Shown here one piece after another: positions 18,597-27,936 of a stretch of 64,000 bases of DNA; within the stretch, counting starts at the first letter, position 1; every line of letters begins with the position of its first letter. The stretch lies in the NCBI RefSeq assembly GCF_900112035.1, contig NZ_FOKC01000008.1, positions 124,001 to 188,000 of the forward strand, in the 5' to 3' direction. Under the pieces are notes generated by a model. It had not been told where the DNA came from. It saw only the letters and a list, made by a program, of their open reading frames with translations, and did no database searches. The DNA comes from Nocardioides alpinus (lineage in GTDB: Bacteria; Actinomycetota; Actinomycetes; Propionibacteriales; Nocardioidaceae). A program made the position numbers and the translations under genes.

Positions 18597-19796
18597 CTAG
18601 GCGCGGTGGGAGGGCCCGACGTCCGTCGTCCGCCCCTCGCGGACCAGCCGGCCGGCGACCAGGGCAGCGATGGCCGTGGTGACAGGCACGGCCGCGAGGA
18701 TCCCCAGCCCGCCCACGAGGCCGCGCACGACCTCCTGGGCCACGATCTCCTGGCTGACCGCGATACCGAAGGGCAGGTCGAGGGCGGAGAAGACCAGCAT
18801 CAGCGGCAGGGTCGCCCCGACGTAGGCCAGGACGAGGGTGTTGACGGTGGAGGCGGCGTGGGAGCGGCCGATGCGCATCGCCCGCACGAAGAGCGAGCGC
18901 GCACTGGCGTCGGGGTCGAGGTCGGCCAGCTCCCAGACGGCCCAGGTCTGGGTGACGGTCACGTCGTCGAGCACGCCGAGCGCGCCGATGACCAGCCCGG
19001 CCAGGAGGAGGCCCCGGAGGTCCACCTGCGCGGCGATGCCGGAGATGTACTGGCTGCCCTCGTCGACGACGCCCGTGAAGTGTCCGACGCCGGTGAAGAC
19101 CCAGCCGAGCAGCCCGATCACGACGAGCGAGACGAGGGTGCCGAGCATCGCCACGGTCGAGCGGACGTCGAAGCCGTGGGAGAGGTAGAGGGTGACCAGC
19201 ATGATGGCGGCGGCGGTGACCACCGCGACCGCGAGCGGCGAGGACCCCTCCATGATCGCGGGGAGGGTGAACAGCGCGATGAGCACCAGCGAGTACGCCA
19301 GGCTCGCGAGGGCGCCGATCCCGCGCCACCGCGACAGCGCCAGCACCCCGACCGCGAAGAGGATCGTCAGCGTCAGCAGCGGCGGCCCGCGGTCGAAGTC
19401 CTGGAAGGCGTACTGCTCCCCCTCGGGTGCCTGCGCGGTGAAGGAGACGATGATGCGGTCACCCGGCTCGACCGCGGGGGCGAGTTCGCCGTACGGCAGC
19501 AGCGCGGCGGCCGTCCCCGGGGCTCCCGGCCCGCTGAGGAGCTCGACCTGCGCGACCTGGCAGCCCTCGACGTCGATGGCCTGCGGGCACGCCCCGACCT
19601 CCTGCACCTCGGCGGTGCCGCGCTCGACGTCCGCGCCGGGAGAGGTGATCTCGAGGTCTCCGTCGGGCCACAGGAGCGCCAGGCCCACGACGGTGGCCAG
19701 CACCAGCGGACCGACCAGGAGGCCGATGAGCACCTTGAGGTGCCGCGGCACGGGACCGAGGGAGGTTCCGTGGCCGTGGCTGTGGCCAGCACCCAC
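18597..19796 (-). CDS. YibE/F family membrane protein
   Basis: A 399-residue multi-pass protein of the YibE/F family, whose function is not established. After a His-rich N terminus (GAGHSHGHG) and one helix there is an outer domain of about 100 residues with two Cys (VGACPQ, VEGCQV). Then come about seven helices with the family's conserved GALGVLDDVTVTQ and HAASTVNTLVLAYVGATLP. GTG 19796 was chosen because GGAGGA stands 7 bp upstream, only 2 bp after the DUF6350 stop. The His-rich start could bind metal, but that is conjecture. Confidence 0.88.
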   Translation of the reverse strand: MGAGHSHGHGTSLGPVPRHLKVLIGLLVGPLVLATVVGLALLWPDGDLEITSPGADVERGTAEVQEVGACPQAIDVEGCQVAQVELLSGPGAPGTAAALLPYGELAPAVEPGDRIIVSFTAQAPEGEQYAFQDFDRGPPLLTLTILFAVGVLALSRWRGIGALASLAYSLVLIALFTLPAIMEGSSPLAVAVVTAAAIMLVTLYLSHGFDVRSTVAMLGTLVSLVVIGLLGWVFTGVGHFTGVVDEGSQYISGIAAQVDLRGLLLAGLVIGALGVLDDVTVTQTWAVWELADLDPDASARSLFVRAMRIGRSHAASTVNTLVLAYVGATLPLMLVFSALDLPFGIAVSQEIVAQEVVRGLVGGLGILAAVPVTTAIAALVAGRLVREGRTTDVGPSHRA

Positions 19797-19798
19797 GC

Positions 19799-21064
19799 TC
19801 AGTCCTCCGGCGGCGCGTCGGTCGTGTCGCCGTCGCCCCACGCGCGGGCCGCTCGCCGGACGAGCAGCGCGACCACGCCGGCGCCGAGGAGGGCGCCGAT
19901 GCCGCAGGCGGTGACGCCGTGCACGAGCACGTCACGCGAGAACGGGCCGACGAAGCGCATCCGCCCGGGGCCTGCAGCCCCACCGGAGATCGAGGCGAGG
20001 ACAGCGAAGCCGATGCCGGCGACCAGTCCGCCGCCGCAGCCGGCGAGCGCGACCTGGTCCCAGCGCAGCGGTCGCCCGCGCAGGGTCCGGAAGGCGGCGA
20101 CGGCGGCCGCCACCGGCGGGAGCACCAGCAGGGCGCCGACCCAGCCGGCGGGCGTACCGACGGCGGGCAGGGCGGCCACGAGCGGCACGAGCGGCAACGG
20201 TCCGAGCACCACGGCGCTGGGCGAGACCAGGGTGGCCCCGCCGACCGCGAAGCCGGGGCCCAGCAGGTAGGAGCCGGTGAAGAGGGCCGCGTTGGGGACG
20301 AAGGCGGCATTGACGAGGGCGTAGAGACCGGCCTCGGACGGGCTCGGGTGCAGCTGCGAGGTGAGCGTCGCCGCCTCGTCGAAGGAGAGCGCCAGCGCCA
20401 CGACGAACACCAGGCCCGAGGTGATCAGGAGGGTGCTGAGCACCGCGCCCGCCACGGCGGCGCCGGCGCGCACGGTCGCGGGGAGGAAGGCCGCCCAGAT
20501 GGCAGCGCGCCCGGATCCGACGGCGATCGCGGGCGCGGCCACGAGCACCGTCATCACCACCGTCCAGGACAGCACGCGCGGGACCGACGGGTCGGCGCTG
20601 GAGCCTGCTGCGAGCGTCGCGACGACGACCGCCACGACCGCGTAGCCGGCGAAGAAGGTCATGATCGCGGTGGGCACGGTGAGGTCGCGCTCGCCGTCGG
20701 AGATCCGGTCCGCGTCGGGTCCGTGGCTGGAGACCGCGTCGCCGACGCGGTGGCCGAGTCGCCACATCGACCACGCCGCGATCGCGGTGATGCCCAGCGG
20801 GACGATCGTGATCCGCGCGCCCATCACGGTGACTCCGGAGCCGTGGCCGGCGAGCCAGGCGAGGGCGCCCATCCGCATGCCGTCGCGGGGCGCACCGTGG
20901 ACGCCGGCGTCGGTGACGAACCAGCCGATCACGCCCACGGCGAGCAGCACGACCAGCGGGCCGAGGGCGGCGAGCACGCCGCCGAGGGTCGCGATCAGCA
21001 CCAGGGGACGGGGGCGGGCAGGGTCGACCCGCGCGCTGTCGGGTCGGGTGAGGAGCGACGTCAT
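19799..21064 (-). CDS. DUF6350 family integral membrane protein
   Basis: A 421-residue polytopic membrane protein with about ten helices and very short loops. It matches the actinobacterial DUF6350 family (sometimes labelled PerM-like), which usually lies next to purN and purH, as here. Its function is unknown. It starts at ATG 21064 (MTSLLTRPDSARV), has a long first helix, and ends in a cytoplasmic acidic tail (GDGDTTDAPPED). It is the first gene of the minus-strand purine block and is divergent from the membrane-tethered sigma gene across 111 bp. Confidence 0.82.
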   Translation of the reverse strand: MTSLLTRPDSARVDPARPRPLVLIATLGGVLAALGPLVVLLAVGVIGWFVTDAGVHGAPRDGMRMGALAWLAGHGSGVTVMGARITIVPLGITAIAAWSMWRLGHRVGDAVSSHGPDADRISDGERDLTVPTAIMTFFAGYAVVAVVVATLAAGSSADPSVPRVLSWTVVMTVLVAAPAIAVGSGRAAIWAAFLPATVRAGAAVAGAVLSTLLITSGLVFVVALALSFDEAATLTSQLHPSPSEAGLYALVNAAFVPNAALFTGSYLLGPGFAVGGATLVSPSAVVLGPLPLVPLVAALPAVGTPAGWVGALLVLPPVAAAVAAFRTLRGRPLRWDQVALAGCGGGLVAGIGFAVLASISGGAAGPGRMRFVGPFSRDVLVHGVTACGIGALLGAGVVALLVRRAARAWGDGDTTDAPPED

Positions 21065-21175
21065 GGCCGAGCCATCATCACTCGGGCCGCGGCAGGGATC
21101 GTGCTCCCACGCCGCCCCGGGACCGCGGGGACCAATGTGCGCGGCGTGTGCCGTTCGGCGTACCGTGGAACGGCC

Positions 21176-23071
21176 ATGAGAAGCCCGGAGACCTTCGACG
21201 CCTACTACGTCGAGACACGCGCGCGACTCCTGCACGAGGCCTACGCGCTGACCGGTGACGCACCGGCCGCCCGGGCCGCCGTGCGGGACGCCTTCGTCGT
21301 CACCTGGCACCACTGGCGCAAGGTCGGGGTGCTCGACGACCGCGACGGCTACATCCGTCCGTTGGCGTTCCGCCGCGCCCGTCGCCGCCACACCGCGCGC
21401 ATCTGGCACCGCGACAAGTCGCTGGCCCCCGAGGCGCGGACCACGCTGGACGCCCTGTCCAAGCTCACCGCCCGCCAGCGCGAGGTGCTCGTCCTCAACG
21501 GGCTGTCCGCGCTGAGCCTGACCGACATCGGCCGGATGGTGGGTCTCCCCCGGTCCGACGCCGAGCGCGAGCTGCAGACCGCCACGTCCCAGTTCGCCCT
21601 GCACCGTGACGTCCAGACGACCGAGGTCCGGCGGCTGCTGGACGACCTCACGGAGCCCCTGGAGTCGATCCGCTGGCCACGCGCCACCGTGATCCGGCGC
21701 TCCGGCGCTGCCCGACGGCGCACGCACACGGTGATCGGGGCGGGCCTGGCGGCCGCCGCCCTCGTGGCGTCAGGCTCGTTGGTGGCGACCGGCGCGGACG
21801 CCGAGCCCACCAGCCTGAGCCAGGAGAAGGCCACCGAGGGCGTCACCGTCCATGCCCCCGAGCCCGCCACCGGCGAGCCGATCATCGACGAGGCGTCGCT
21901 GATGTCCGACCCGCAGCTCGCGCGCTACGGCCCCGGCCTGGACTGGGCGGAGACCGCCACCACGGACAACCTCTCGGGCGACGGCCTGCTGGGACCCTGC
22001 CAGCGCGAGCGCTTCGCCGACCCGCGCAGCGTCACGGCGCTCGCCCGCACCTGGGACGGCACGGCGACCCGTCAGGTCACCCGCACGGTCGGGAAGGGCG
22101 CTCAGCAGCGCACCCGCAAGCGGCAGGTGACGGACGTCGAGTCGACGGCCGTCCAGATGGTCGAGATGTCCCGCAACGCCGACCAGGCGGCCCGGGGCTT
22201 CGAGACCGCATCCTTGTGGTTCGCCGGCTGCACCGACCCCCGCACCCAGCTGCTCACGACGCGGACGGTCAAGCGCGTCGGCGACGACGCCCGGGTGTTC
22301 CGGCTGCGCTCGTGGGGCAGGTCGCCGGCCACGATCAGCGTGGGCATCGCCCGCAGCGGCAGCCTCGTGGTGACCAACGTCGTCCGCAGCGAGGGCCGGG
22401 CGGTCAGCGACAAGGCCGCCCTCACCGGCCTCTCGGCGGCCGTCAACGGGCTCTGCGGCTCCGACGGCGCTGCCACCTGCGCCGGACGCGCCCGGGCGCG
22501 CACGACCCTCCCCCTCGACCTGGGTACGCCGCCGGGGCTGCTGTCGGCGGTCGACCTCCCGCCGGTCGCGGCTGTCCGCGGGCCGTGGGTCGGCACCGAC
22601 CCCGAGCGGGCGCGCAACAACTACGCCGCCACCCGCTGCGACCGCACCACCTTCCAGGGCAAGGGCATCAGCCGGGCCCTGACCCGGACGTTCCTCTTCC
22701 CCGAGACCCCCAACGCCTCCCAGCTCGGCCTCACGCAGACCGTCGGGTCGATGGACCAGGGCGCCGCCCGTGAGTTCGTCGAGACCGTCCGCACCCGGAT
22801 CAGGCAGTGCGGCCAGGCCAACCTCGGCACCAGCGTCACACCGCTCGCCTCTGTCTCGTCGAAGGGCGTGGACCTGAGCGCGTGGGCGCTCTCGATCGAG
22901 CTCAACGACCGCCAGTCGTTCCCCTTCCTCATGGCGATCGTGCGCGACGGGACAGCGGTGTCCCAGCTCGGGTTCGCCCCGGACCGCAACATGACGATGA
23001 CCCGCACCGACTTCGTCGCCCTGTCGCGACGGGTGCTCGCACGGCTCGAAACCCTCCGCTCGCGAGGTTGA
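21176..23071 (+). CDS. Membrane-tethered ECF-sigma-like protein with an outer sensor-like region
   Basis: A 631-residue protein. Residues 5-75 resemble sigma region 2 (YYVETRARLLHEAYALTGD, RDAFVVTWHHW). Residues 91-140 resemble region 4, with a helix-turn-helix (LTARQREVLVLNGLSALSLTDIGRMVGL). A basic stretch is followed by one membrane helix at 184-203. The remaining 420 residues should be outside and contain two similar halves, each with paired Cys (LGPCQRERF...WFAGC and TRCDRTTF...IRQC), resembling PknH-type sensor domains. No anti-sigma gene is adjacent. ATG 21176 lies about 10 bp after a TACCGT box. The lipoprotein gene that follows has one copy of a similar domain. Known ECF groups include membrane-fused members, but I cannot assign this to one. 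Confidence 0.85.
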   Translation: MRSPETFDAYYVETRARLLHEAYALTGDAPAARAAVRDAFVVTWHHWRKVGVLDDRDGYIRPLAFRRARRRHTARIWHRDKSLAPEARTTLDALSKLTARQREVLVLNGLSALSLTDIGRMVGLPRSDAERELQTATSQFALHRDVQTTEVRRLLDDLTEPLESIRWPRATVIRRSGAARRRTHTVIGAGLAAAALVASGSLVATGADAEPTSLSQEKATEGVTVHAPEPATGEPIIDEASLMSDPQLARYGPGLDWAETATTDNLSGDGLLGPCQRERFADPRSVTALARTWDGTATRQVTRTVGKGAQQRTRKRQVTDVESTAVQMVEMSRNADQAARGFETASLWFAGCTDPRTQLLTTRTVKRVGDDARVFRLRSWGRSPATISVGIARSGSLVVTNVVRSEGRAVSDKAALTGLSAAVNGLCGSDGAATCAGRARARTTLPLDLGTPPGLLSAVDLPPVAAVRGPWVGTDPERARNNYAATRCDRTTFQGKGISRALTRTFLFPETPNASQLGLTQTVGSMDQGAAREFVETVRTRIRQCGQANLGTSVTPLASVSSKGVDLSAWALSIELNDRQSFPFLMAIVRDGTAVSQLGFAPDRNMTMTRTDFVALSRRVLARLETLRSRG

Positions 23072-23107
23072 CGCAACCTTTTCGCCGTTCGCGGGGTCTC
23101 TACATGC

Positions 23108-24064
23108 ATGACGTTGCGCGCCACCCTCCCCGCGGCCGTGCTGACCTGCGCCCTCGCGCTCGTCGGATGCGCGAACGACGCTGACCCGGAGCCTGCCCCG
23201 GACGGCGGCACGGGATCATCCGACGACGCCGGCGCGAGCACGGACGCCGACGCCTCCGGGGTGACCGGGGCGGACGTCCCCGTCACGACGATCCCCGACG
23301 ACTTCCCCCTGTCCGCGGGCATGGGCGGGCCCGGGGACACCATCCCCACGACCCGCACCGGCACCGGACTGCGCGACCTGATGCTCTGCGACACCGCGCC
23401 GATGCGCGGGCTCGGTGTCCGCGACCGGATGACCGCCGACAACAGCGGTGGCGAGTCGGCCGACACCCGTGAGCTGGTGCTGCTCGGCAGTCCGGACGAG
23501 GCCGCGCAGGTCGCCGGGTCCTTCAGCGACCTCAGCCTCGACTGCGACGCGACCACGGTCCGGGGTGACACGGAGATCGCCACCGAGGTGCGCGAGACGC
23601 CGCTCGGGCCACCACCGGCGGCCACCATCCTCCAGACCTACACCTTCGACGGCGAGCCCGGCAGCGGCGCGACGATCATCCACGTCGTACCCGTGGGGTC
23701 CGCGCTCCTCGTCACCTCCACGTTCTACGGGTGGAGCGACGACGCCCTGGAGCAGGGCCTCGCGGAGACCGTCGAGGCCGTGCGCCCCGCAGTGGACGCG
23801 ATGGCCGCCTTCGACGACGGCGCGGCCAGCACCCCGAGCAGCACCCCGACCCCGGAGAGTGCCCCGTCGGGCCCTGCGGGCGTGTCCGAGGACCTCCCGC
23901 TGGCCGTCGGGCTCCCGGAGGGCGACAGCGGTTCGGCACGACTCGTGCTCAGCACCTACGGTGAGGGTTCGCTCGCATCGCTGGACCAGCAGGCCGACCG
24001 GGTCACGGGGACCACGGAGAAGATCGTTCCAGCCATGTGCGTGTTCACGAATACGGGGTGCTAG
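23108..24064 (+). CDS. Putative lipoprotein with a sensor-like domain
   Basis: A 318-residue exported protein. Residues 1-21 form a lipoprotein signal with lipobox LVGC, followed by a Pro/Asp/Gly/Ser-rich linker. The body (residues 80-230) has paired Cys (MLCDTAP and LDCDAT) and helix-strand segments that recall the outer halves of the preceding sigma-like protein. A second short Ser/Thr/Pro linker precedes a C-terminal fragment ending FTNTGC. It lies 36 bp after the sigma gene on the same strand and is probably cotranscribed, so it could act in the same signalling route outside the membrane. Its function is unknown. Confidence 0.78.
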   Translation: MTLRATLPAAVLTCALALVGCANDADPEPAPDGGTGSSDDAGASTDADASGVTGADVPVTTIPDDFPLSAGMGGPGDTIPTTRTGTGLRDLMLCDTAPMRGLGVRDRMTADNSGGESADTRELVLLGSPDEAAQVAGSFSDLSLDCDATTVRGDTEIATEVRETPLGPPPAATILQTYTFDGEPGSGATIIHVVPVGSALLVTSTFYGWSDDALEQGLAETVEAVRPAVDAMAAFDDGAASTPSSTPTPESAPSGPAGVSEDLPLAVGLPEGDSGSARLVLSTYGEGSLASLDQQADRVTGTTEKIVPAMCVFTNTGC

Positions 24065-24066
24065 AC

Positions 24067-24258
24067 ATGTCCATTCCATCGACGCTGGCCAGCTCGGCCT
24101 GCCCGACCCTGCCGTCGCCGCAGCGGCTCAACGCGGTCGCACCGGTGCGTCTCCTCGGCGCCCACGTGGTGTGGCGGGTGCTGTGGGAGACCAGGCGCCC
24201 CGAACGCCAGACGGCCCCGCAGGTGGACCTGCAGGGCCGTCTGGAGCAGACGAGCTAG
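24067..24258 (+). CDS. Possible small protein (63 residues)
   Basis: An open frame starting 3 bp after the lipoprotein stop, encoding MSIPSTLASSACP... and ending RLEQTS, with no recognised domain. It contains a short hydrophobic helix (VRLLGAHVVWRVLW). Two facts weaken it: no clear ribosome-binding site, and its 3' third is a strong terminator hairpin (24207-24244). It may be translated by coupling, or it may be chance. Confidence 0.35.
   Translation: MSIPSTLASSACPTLPSPQRLNAVAPVRLLGAHVVWRVLWETRRPERQTAPQVDLQGRLEQTS
24207..24244. terminator. Bidirectional hairpin terminator
   Basis: A 17-bp stem pairs 24207-24223 (CCAGACGGCCCCGCAGG) with 24228-24244, with one mismatch and a TGGA loop. It stands between the plus-strand lipoprotein unit and the convergent sucD, where it can serve both. 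Confidence 0.85.
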
Positions 24259-24263
24259 TCGCC

Positions 24264-25145
24264 TCAGAGGTTGCGCAGGACCTCGCGCATCAGCTCGGCG
24301 GTCTCGGACGGCGTCTTGCCGACCTTGACCCCGGCGGCCTCGAGGGCCTCCTTCTTGGCCTGCGCGGTGCCCGAGGAGCCCGAGACGATGGCGCCGGCGT
24401 GGCCCATGGTCTTGCCCTCCGGGGCGGTGAAGCCGGCGACGTAGCCGACGACGGGCTTGGTGACGTGGTCCTTGATGTAGGCCGCGGCACGCTCCTCGGC
24501 GTCGCCACCGATCTCGCCGATCATCACGATCGCCTTGGTGTCGGGGTCGTTCTCGAACGCCTCGAGGGCGTCGATGTGCGTGGTCCCGACGATCGGGTCG
24601 CCACCGATGCCGATGGCGGTCGTGAAGCCGAAGTCCTTCAGCTCGAACATCATCTGGTAGGTCAGCGTGCCCGACTTCGACACCAGGCCGACCGGGCCCT
24701 TGCCCGCGATGGTGTGCGGCGTGATGCCGGCCAGCGACTCCTCCGGCGTGATGATGCCGGGGCAGTTGGGGCCGATCATCCGGGTGGACTTGCCCTCGAG
24801 GTAGGCCACGACCTCGGCCGTGTCGAGGACCGGAACGCCCTCGGTGATCACCACGAGCAGCGGGATCTCGGCGTCGATGGCCTCGATGCAGGCGTCCTTG
24901 GTGAAGGCCGGAGGAACGAACGCGACCGACACGTTGGCGCCGGTCTCCTTCATCGCCTCCTCGACCGTGCCGAAGACCGGGAGCTCCTTGCCGCCGAGCT
25001 CGACGGTCGTGCCGGCCTTGCGGGCGTTGACGCCACCGACGATGTCCGCGCCGGACTCGACCATGAGGGTGGTGTGCTTGGCACCCATCCCGCCGGTCAT
25101 GCCCTGGACGATGATCTTCGAGCCGGAGTTCAAGTAGATAGACAT
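24264..25145 (-). CDS. sucD: Succinyl-CoA synthetase alpha subunit
   Basis: SucD with SucC converts succinyl-CoA to succinate with nucleotide phosphorylation in the TCA cycle. It has 293 residues. The CoA-binding Rossmann part begins [17 protein letters not shown], and [12 protein letters not shown] and [12 protein letters not shown] follow. The phosphorylated His is in GHAGAIVSG near residue 249. It starts 15 bp after sucC on the same strand and ends beside a strong terminator, so sucC-sucD form a two-gene operon. Confidence 0.98.
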   Translation of the reverse strand: MSIYLNSGSKIIVQGMTGGMGAKHTTLMVESGADIVGGVNARKAGTTVELGGKELPVFGTVEEAMKETGANVSVAFVPPAFTKDACIEAIDAEIPLLVVITEGVPVLDTAEVVAYLEGKSTRMIGPNCPGIITPEESLAGITPHTIAGKGPVGLVSKSGTLTYQMMFELKDFGFTTAIGIGGDPIVGTTHIDALEAFENDPDTKAIVMIGEIGGDAEERAAAYIKDHVTKPVVGYVAGFTAPEGKTMGHAGAIVSGSSGTAQAKKEALEAAGVKVGKTPSETAELMREVLRNL

Positions 25146-25160
25146 CCTGTTTTCTCTCTC

Positions 25161-26330
25161 TCAGGCCTGGTGGGCGAGCTCGGCGGCCTTGTCGGCCGCG
25201 CCGTCCATGGTGTCGACCTGGGTGACCAGCGGGTGGTTGAGCTCGTCGAGGATCGCGCGACCCTTGTCGACGTTGTTGCCGTCGAGGCGGACGACGAGCG
25301 GCTTGGTGGCGCTGTCGCCGAGGATCTCCAGGGCACCCTTGATGCCGTTGGCGACCTCGTCGCAGGCAGTGATGCCGCCGAAGACGTTGACGAAGACGCT
25401 CTTGACCTGCTCGTCGTTGAGGATCACGTCGAGGCCGTCGGCCATCACCTGGGCGTTGGCGCCGCCGCCGATGTCGAGGAAGTTGGCGGGCTTCACGCCG
25501 CCGTGCGCCTCGCCGGCGTAGGCGACGACGTCGAGGGTGCTCATCACGAGACCCGCGCCGTTGCCGATGATGCCGACCTGGCCGTCGAGCTTGACGTAGT
25601 TGAGGCCCTTGTCCTTGGCCTTCGACTCGAGGGCGTCGGCCTCCTCGCGGATCTCGAACTGCGCGTGCTCGGGGTGACGCACCTCGGAGGCGTTGTCGTC
25701 GAGGGAGACCTTGCCGTCCAGCGCCTCGAGCTTGTCGCCCTCGAGGCGGGCCAGCGGGTTGACCTCCACCAGGGTGGCGTCCTCCTCGACGTAGACCTTC
25801 CACAGCGCCTGGACCATCTCGATGGCCTGGTCACGCAGCTCGGCGGGGAACTTCGCCTCGTCGACGATCGCGGCAGCCTTCTCCGGCGTCACGCCCTCGA
25901 GGGCATTGATCGGGATCTGCGCCACGGCGTCGGGGTTGGTCTTGGCGACCTCCTCGATCTCCACGCCGCCCTCGACCGATGCGATGCACAGGTGCGAGCG
26001 GTTGGACCGGTCGAGCAGGAAGGAGAAGTAGTACTCCTCCACTGGCGGCGTCGCCGGGGTGACCAGGACGCGGTTGACCCGCAGTCCCTTGATCTCCATC
26101 CCGATGATGTCGCGGGCGTAGGACTCGGCCTCGTCGGCGGTCTTGGCGATCTTGACGCCACCCGCCTTCCCGCGGCCGCCGGCCTTCACCTGCGCCTTGA
26201 TGACCGTCACGCCGCCCATCTCCTCGGCGGCTGCGCGTGCAGCCTCGGGGGTCTCGGCGATCACACCCAGGGTGGTCACGACTCCATGCTTGGCGAAGAG
26301 CTCCTTCGCCTGAAACTCCATCAGATCCAC
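25161..26330 (-). CDS. sucC: Succinyl-CoA synthetase beta subunit
   Basis: The nucleotide-binding subunit of succinyl-CoA synthetase, 389 residues. The ATP-grasp domain carries [17 protein letters not shown], and the C-terminal half carries [11 protein letters not shown] and [17 protein letters not shown], all standard. GTG 26330 was chosen because it yields [16 protein letters not shown], which matches relatives. ATG 26321 is the alternative. The 127 bp up to the divergent photolyase gene holds the promoter region. It contains CTGTTTGCAGAC on the minus strand but no convincing known box. Confidence 0.98.
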   Translation of the reverse strand: MDLMEFQAKELFAKHGVVTTLGVIAETPEAARAAAEEMGGVTVIKAQVKAGGRGKAGGVKIAKTADEAESYARDIIGMEIKGLRVNRVLVTPATPPVEEYYFSFLLDRSNRSHLCIASVEGGVEIEEVAKTNPDAVAQIPINALEGVTPEKAAAIVDEAKFPAELRDQAIEMVQALWKVYVEEDATLVEVNPLARLEGDKLEALDGKVSLDDNASEVRHPEHAQFEIREEADALESKAKDKGLNYVKLDGQVGIIGNGAGLVMSTLDVVAYAGEAHGGVKPANFLDIGGGANAQVMADGLDVILNDEQVKSVFVNVFGGITACDEVANGIKGALEILGDSATKPLVVRLDGNNVDKGRAILDELNHPLVTQVDTMDGAADKAAELAHQA

Positions 26331-26457
26331 GACGTACCCAGTCCTTTTCGTCTGCAAACAGTGCGCGGGATTTCCTCTCGGCACCCTAGACCTGTCGCTG
26401 GGCTCGCACGAGTGCGGGCCTGCGTGGTGCTGGTCACCCCCGGCTACGTTGGCGGGC

Positions 26458-27792
26458 ATGTCCTCCTCGACCCCGGCCTCGACCTCGGCGGTGATGTGGT
26501 TCCGGCGCGACCTGCGGGTGCGCGACAACCCCGCGCTCCTGGCGGCGCTCGACGAGGGGTCGGTCACCGCCCTCTTCGTCGTCGACCCGGCGATCTGGTC
26601 CGGCGCCGGCGCGGCGCGGCAGGCCTGGCTGGCCGCCAACGTGCTGGCCCTCGCCGAGCGCATCCCGCTGAGCATCCACCTCGGCGACCCGGCCGACGTC
26701 GTGCCCCGCGTGGCGGGTGATCGCCGCGTCCACGTGGCCGCGGAGACGACGCCCTACGGCCGGCGGCGCGACGACGCCGTGGGGAAGAAGGTGGAGCTCG
26801 TCGCCACCGGGTCGCCGTACGCCGTCGGGCCGGGGCTGGTGCGCAACGGCAGCGGCGACCCCTACCAGGTGTTCACCCCCTTCGCCCGCGCCTGGCGCGA
26901 GCGCGGCTGGCCGGAGCCGGCCGCCACCCCGCGCTCCCCCGACCTCGCGTCGGCCGACTCGCACCAGAAGGCGGTCGGCATGCTCGAGAAGGCGGTCGCC
27001 GACGCACCGTTCGACCTCCCCGGCGCGGGCGAGGACGCGGCGTGGCGACGCTGGCACGAGTTCCGCAAGGACGGGCTCGGGGGCTACGCCGAGGAGCGCG
27101 ACCGCCCCGACCACGACGGCACCTCGCGGCTCTCGCCCTACCTCCACCTCGGGGTGCTGCACCCGCGCTCGCTGCTGGCCGAGATCGACACCAGCACGAC
27201 GTACGCCACCGAGCTGGCGTGGCGCGAGTTCTACGCCGACGTGCTGTGGCACTCCCCGGGGTCGGCCTGGAACGACCTCAGGCCGGCCCTCGAGGGGATG
27301 ACGTACGACGAGCCGGAGGACGCGATCGAGGCGTGGCGCACCGGCACCACCGGCTACCCGATCGTCGACGCGGGGATGCGGCAGCTGCTGCACACGGGCT
27401 GGATGCACAACCGGGTCCGGATGATCACCGCGTCCTTCCTCACCAAGGACCTGCACGTGTGGTGGCCCGTCGGCGCGCGGCACTTCCTGGACCTGCTCAT
27501 CGACGGCGACGTCGCGTCGAACAACCACGGCTGGCAGTGGGTGGCGGGCACCGGGACGGACGCCTCGCCCTACTTCCGGGTCTTCAACCCGATCACGCAG
27601 GGCCTCAGGTTCGATCCGCAGGGTGACTACGTACGCCGCTGGGTGCCCGAGCTGGACCACCTGCCCGGCAAGGCGGCGCACGAGCCCTGGAAGTCCGACG
27701 TCGGCTACGAGCAGGACTACCCGCTGCGCATCGTCGACCACGCCGACGAGCGGCGCGAGGCACTGGAGCGCTACCAGGCTGCTCGTGGCTGA
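26458..27792 (+). CDS. phrB: Deoxyribodipyrimidine photolyase
   Basis: A 444-residue DNA photolyase of the cryptochrome/photolyase class, which repairs UV pyrimidine dimers using FADH- and light. The N-terminal antenna domain opens with [16 protein letters not shown]. The FAD domain has [49 protein letters not shown] and [21 protein letters not shown], the core flavin-binding and DNA-binding segments. ATG 26458 was preferred to a TTG nine bases earlier. It is transcribed divergently from sucC and appears to stand alone. The antenna cofactor cannot be told from the sequence. Confidence 0.96.
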   Translation: MSSSTPASTSAVMWFRRDLRVRDNPALLAALDEGSVTALFVVDPAIWSGAGAARQAWLAANVLALAERIPLSIHLGDPADVVPRVAGDRRVHVAAETTPYGRRRDDAVGKKVELVATGSPYAVGPGLVRNGSGDPYQVFTPFARAWRERGWPEPAATPRSPDLASADSHQKAVGMLEKAVADAPFDLPGAGEDAAWRRWHEFRKDGLGGYAEERDRPDHDGTSRLSPYLHLGVLHPRSLLAEIDTSTTYATELAWREFYADVLWHSPGSAWNDLRPALEGMTYDEPEDAIEAWRTGTTGYPIVDAGMRQLLHTGWMHNRVRMITASFLTKDLHVWWPVGARHFLDLLIDGDVASNNHGWQWVAGTGTDASPYFRVFNPITQGLRFDPQGDYVRRWVPELDHLPGKAAHEPWKSDVGYEQDYPLRIVDHADERREALERYQAARG

Positions 27793-27936
27793 CCTGCTGG
27801 CGTCCGCATATCGACCGCCCGAAGGGGGTACTGACCCAACTTGCTCCAGAGTTGCACGATCCCGTGATCTTTCCGTTACAGTCGTGCGCGGTCTTGCCGA
27901 CCACCCCCCTGACCCGGCAGATTGGTAACAACCCCT

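Noticed and set aside
23448..26720. A 1090-codon plus-strand frame across sucC-sucD
   Set aside because: It is antisense to both succinyl-CoA synthetase genes, with low-complexity composition and no ribosome-binding site.
27793..27936. A c-di-AMP (ydaO) riboswitch before the M23 peptidase
   Set aside because: This class often precedes wall-hydrolase genes in actinobacteria, but its conserved blocks could not be found in the 144-bp leader.
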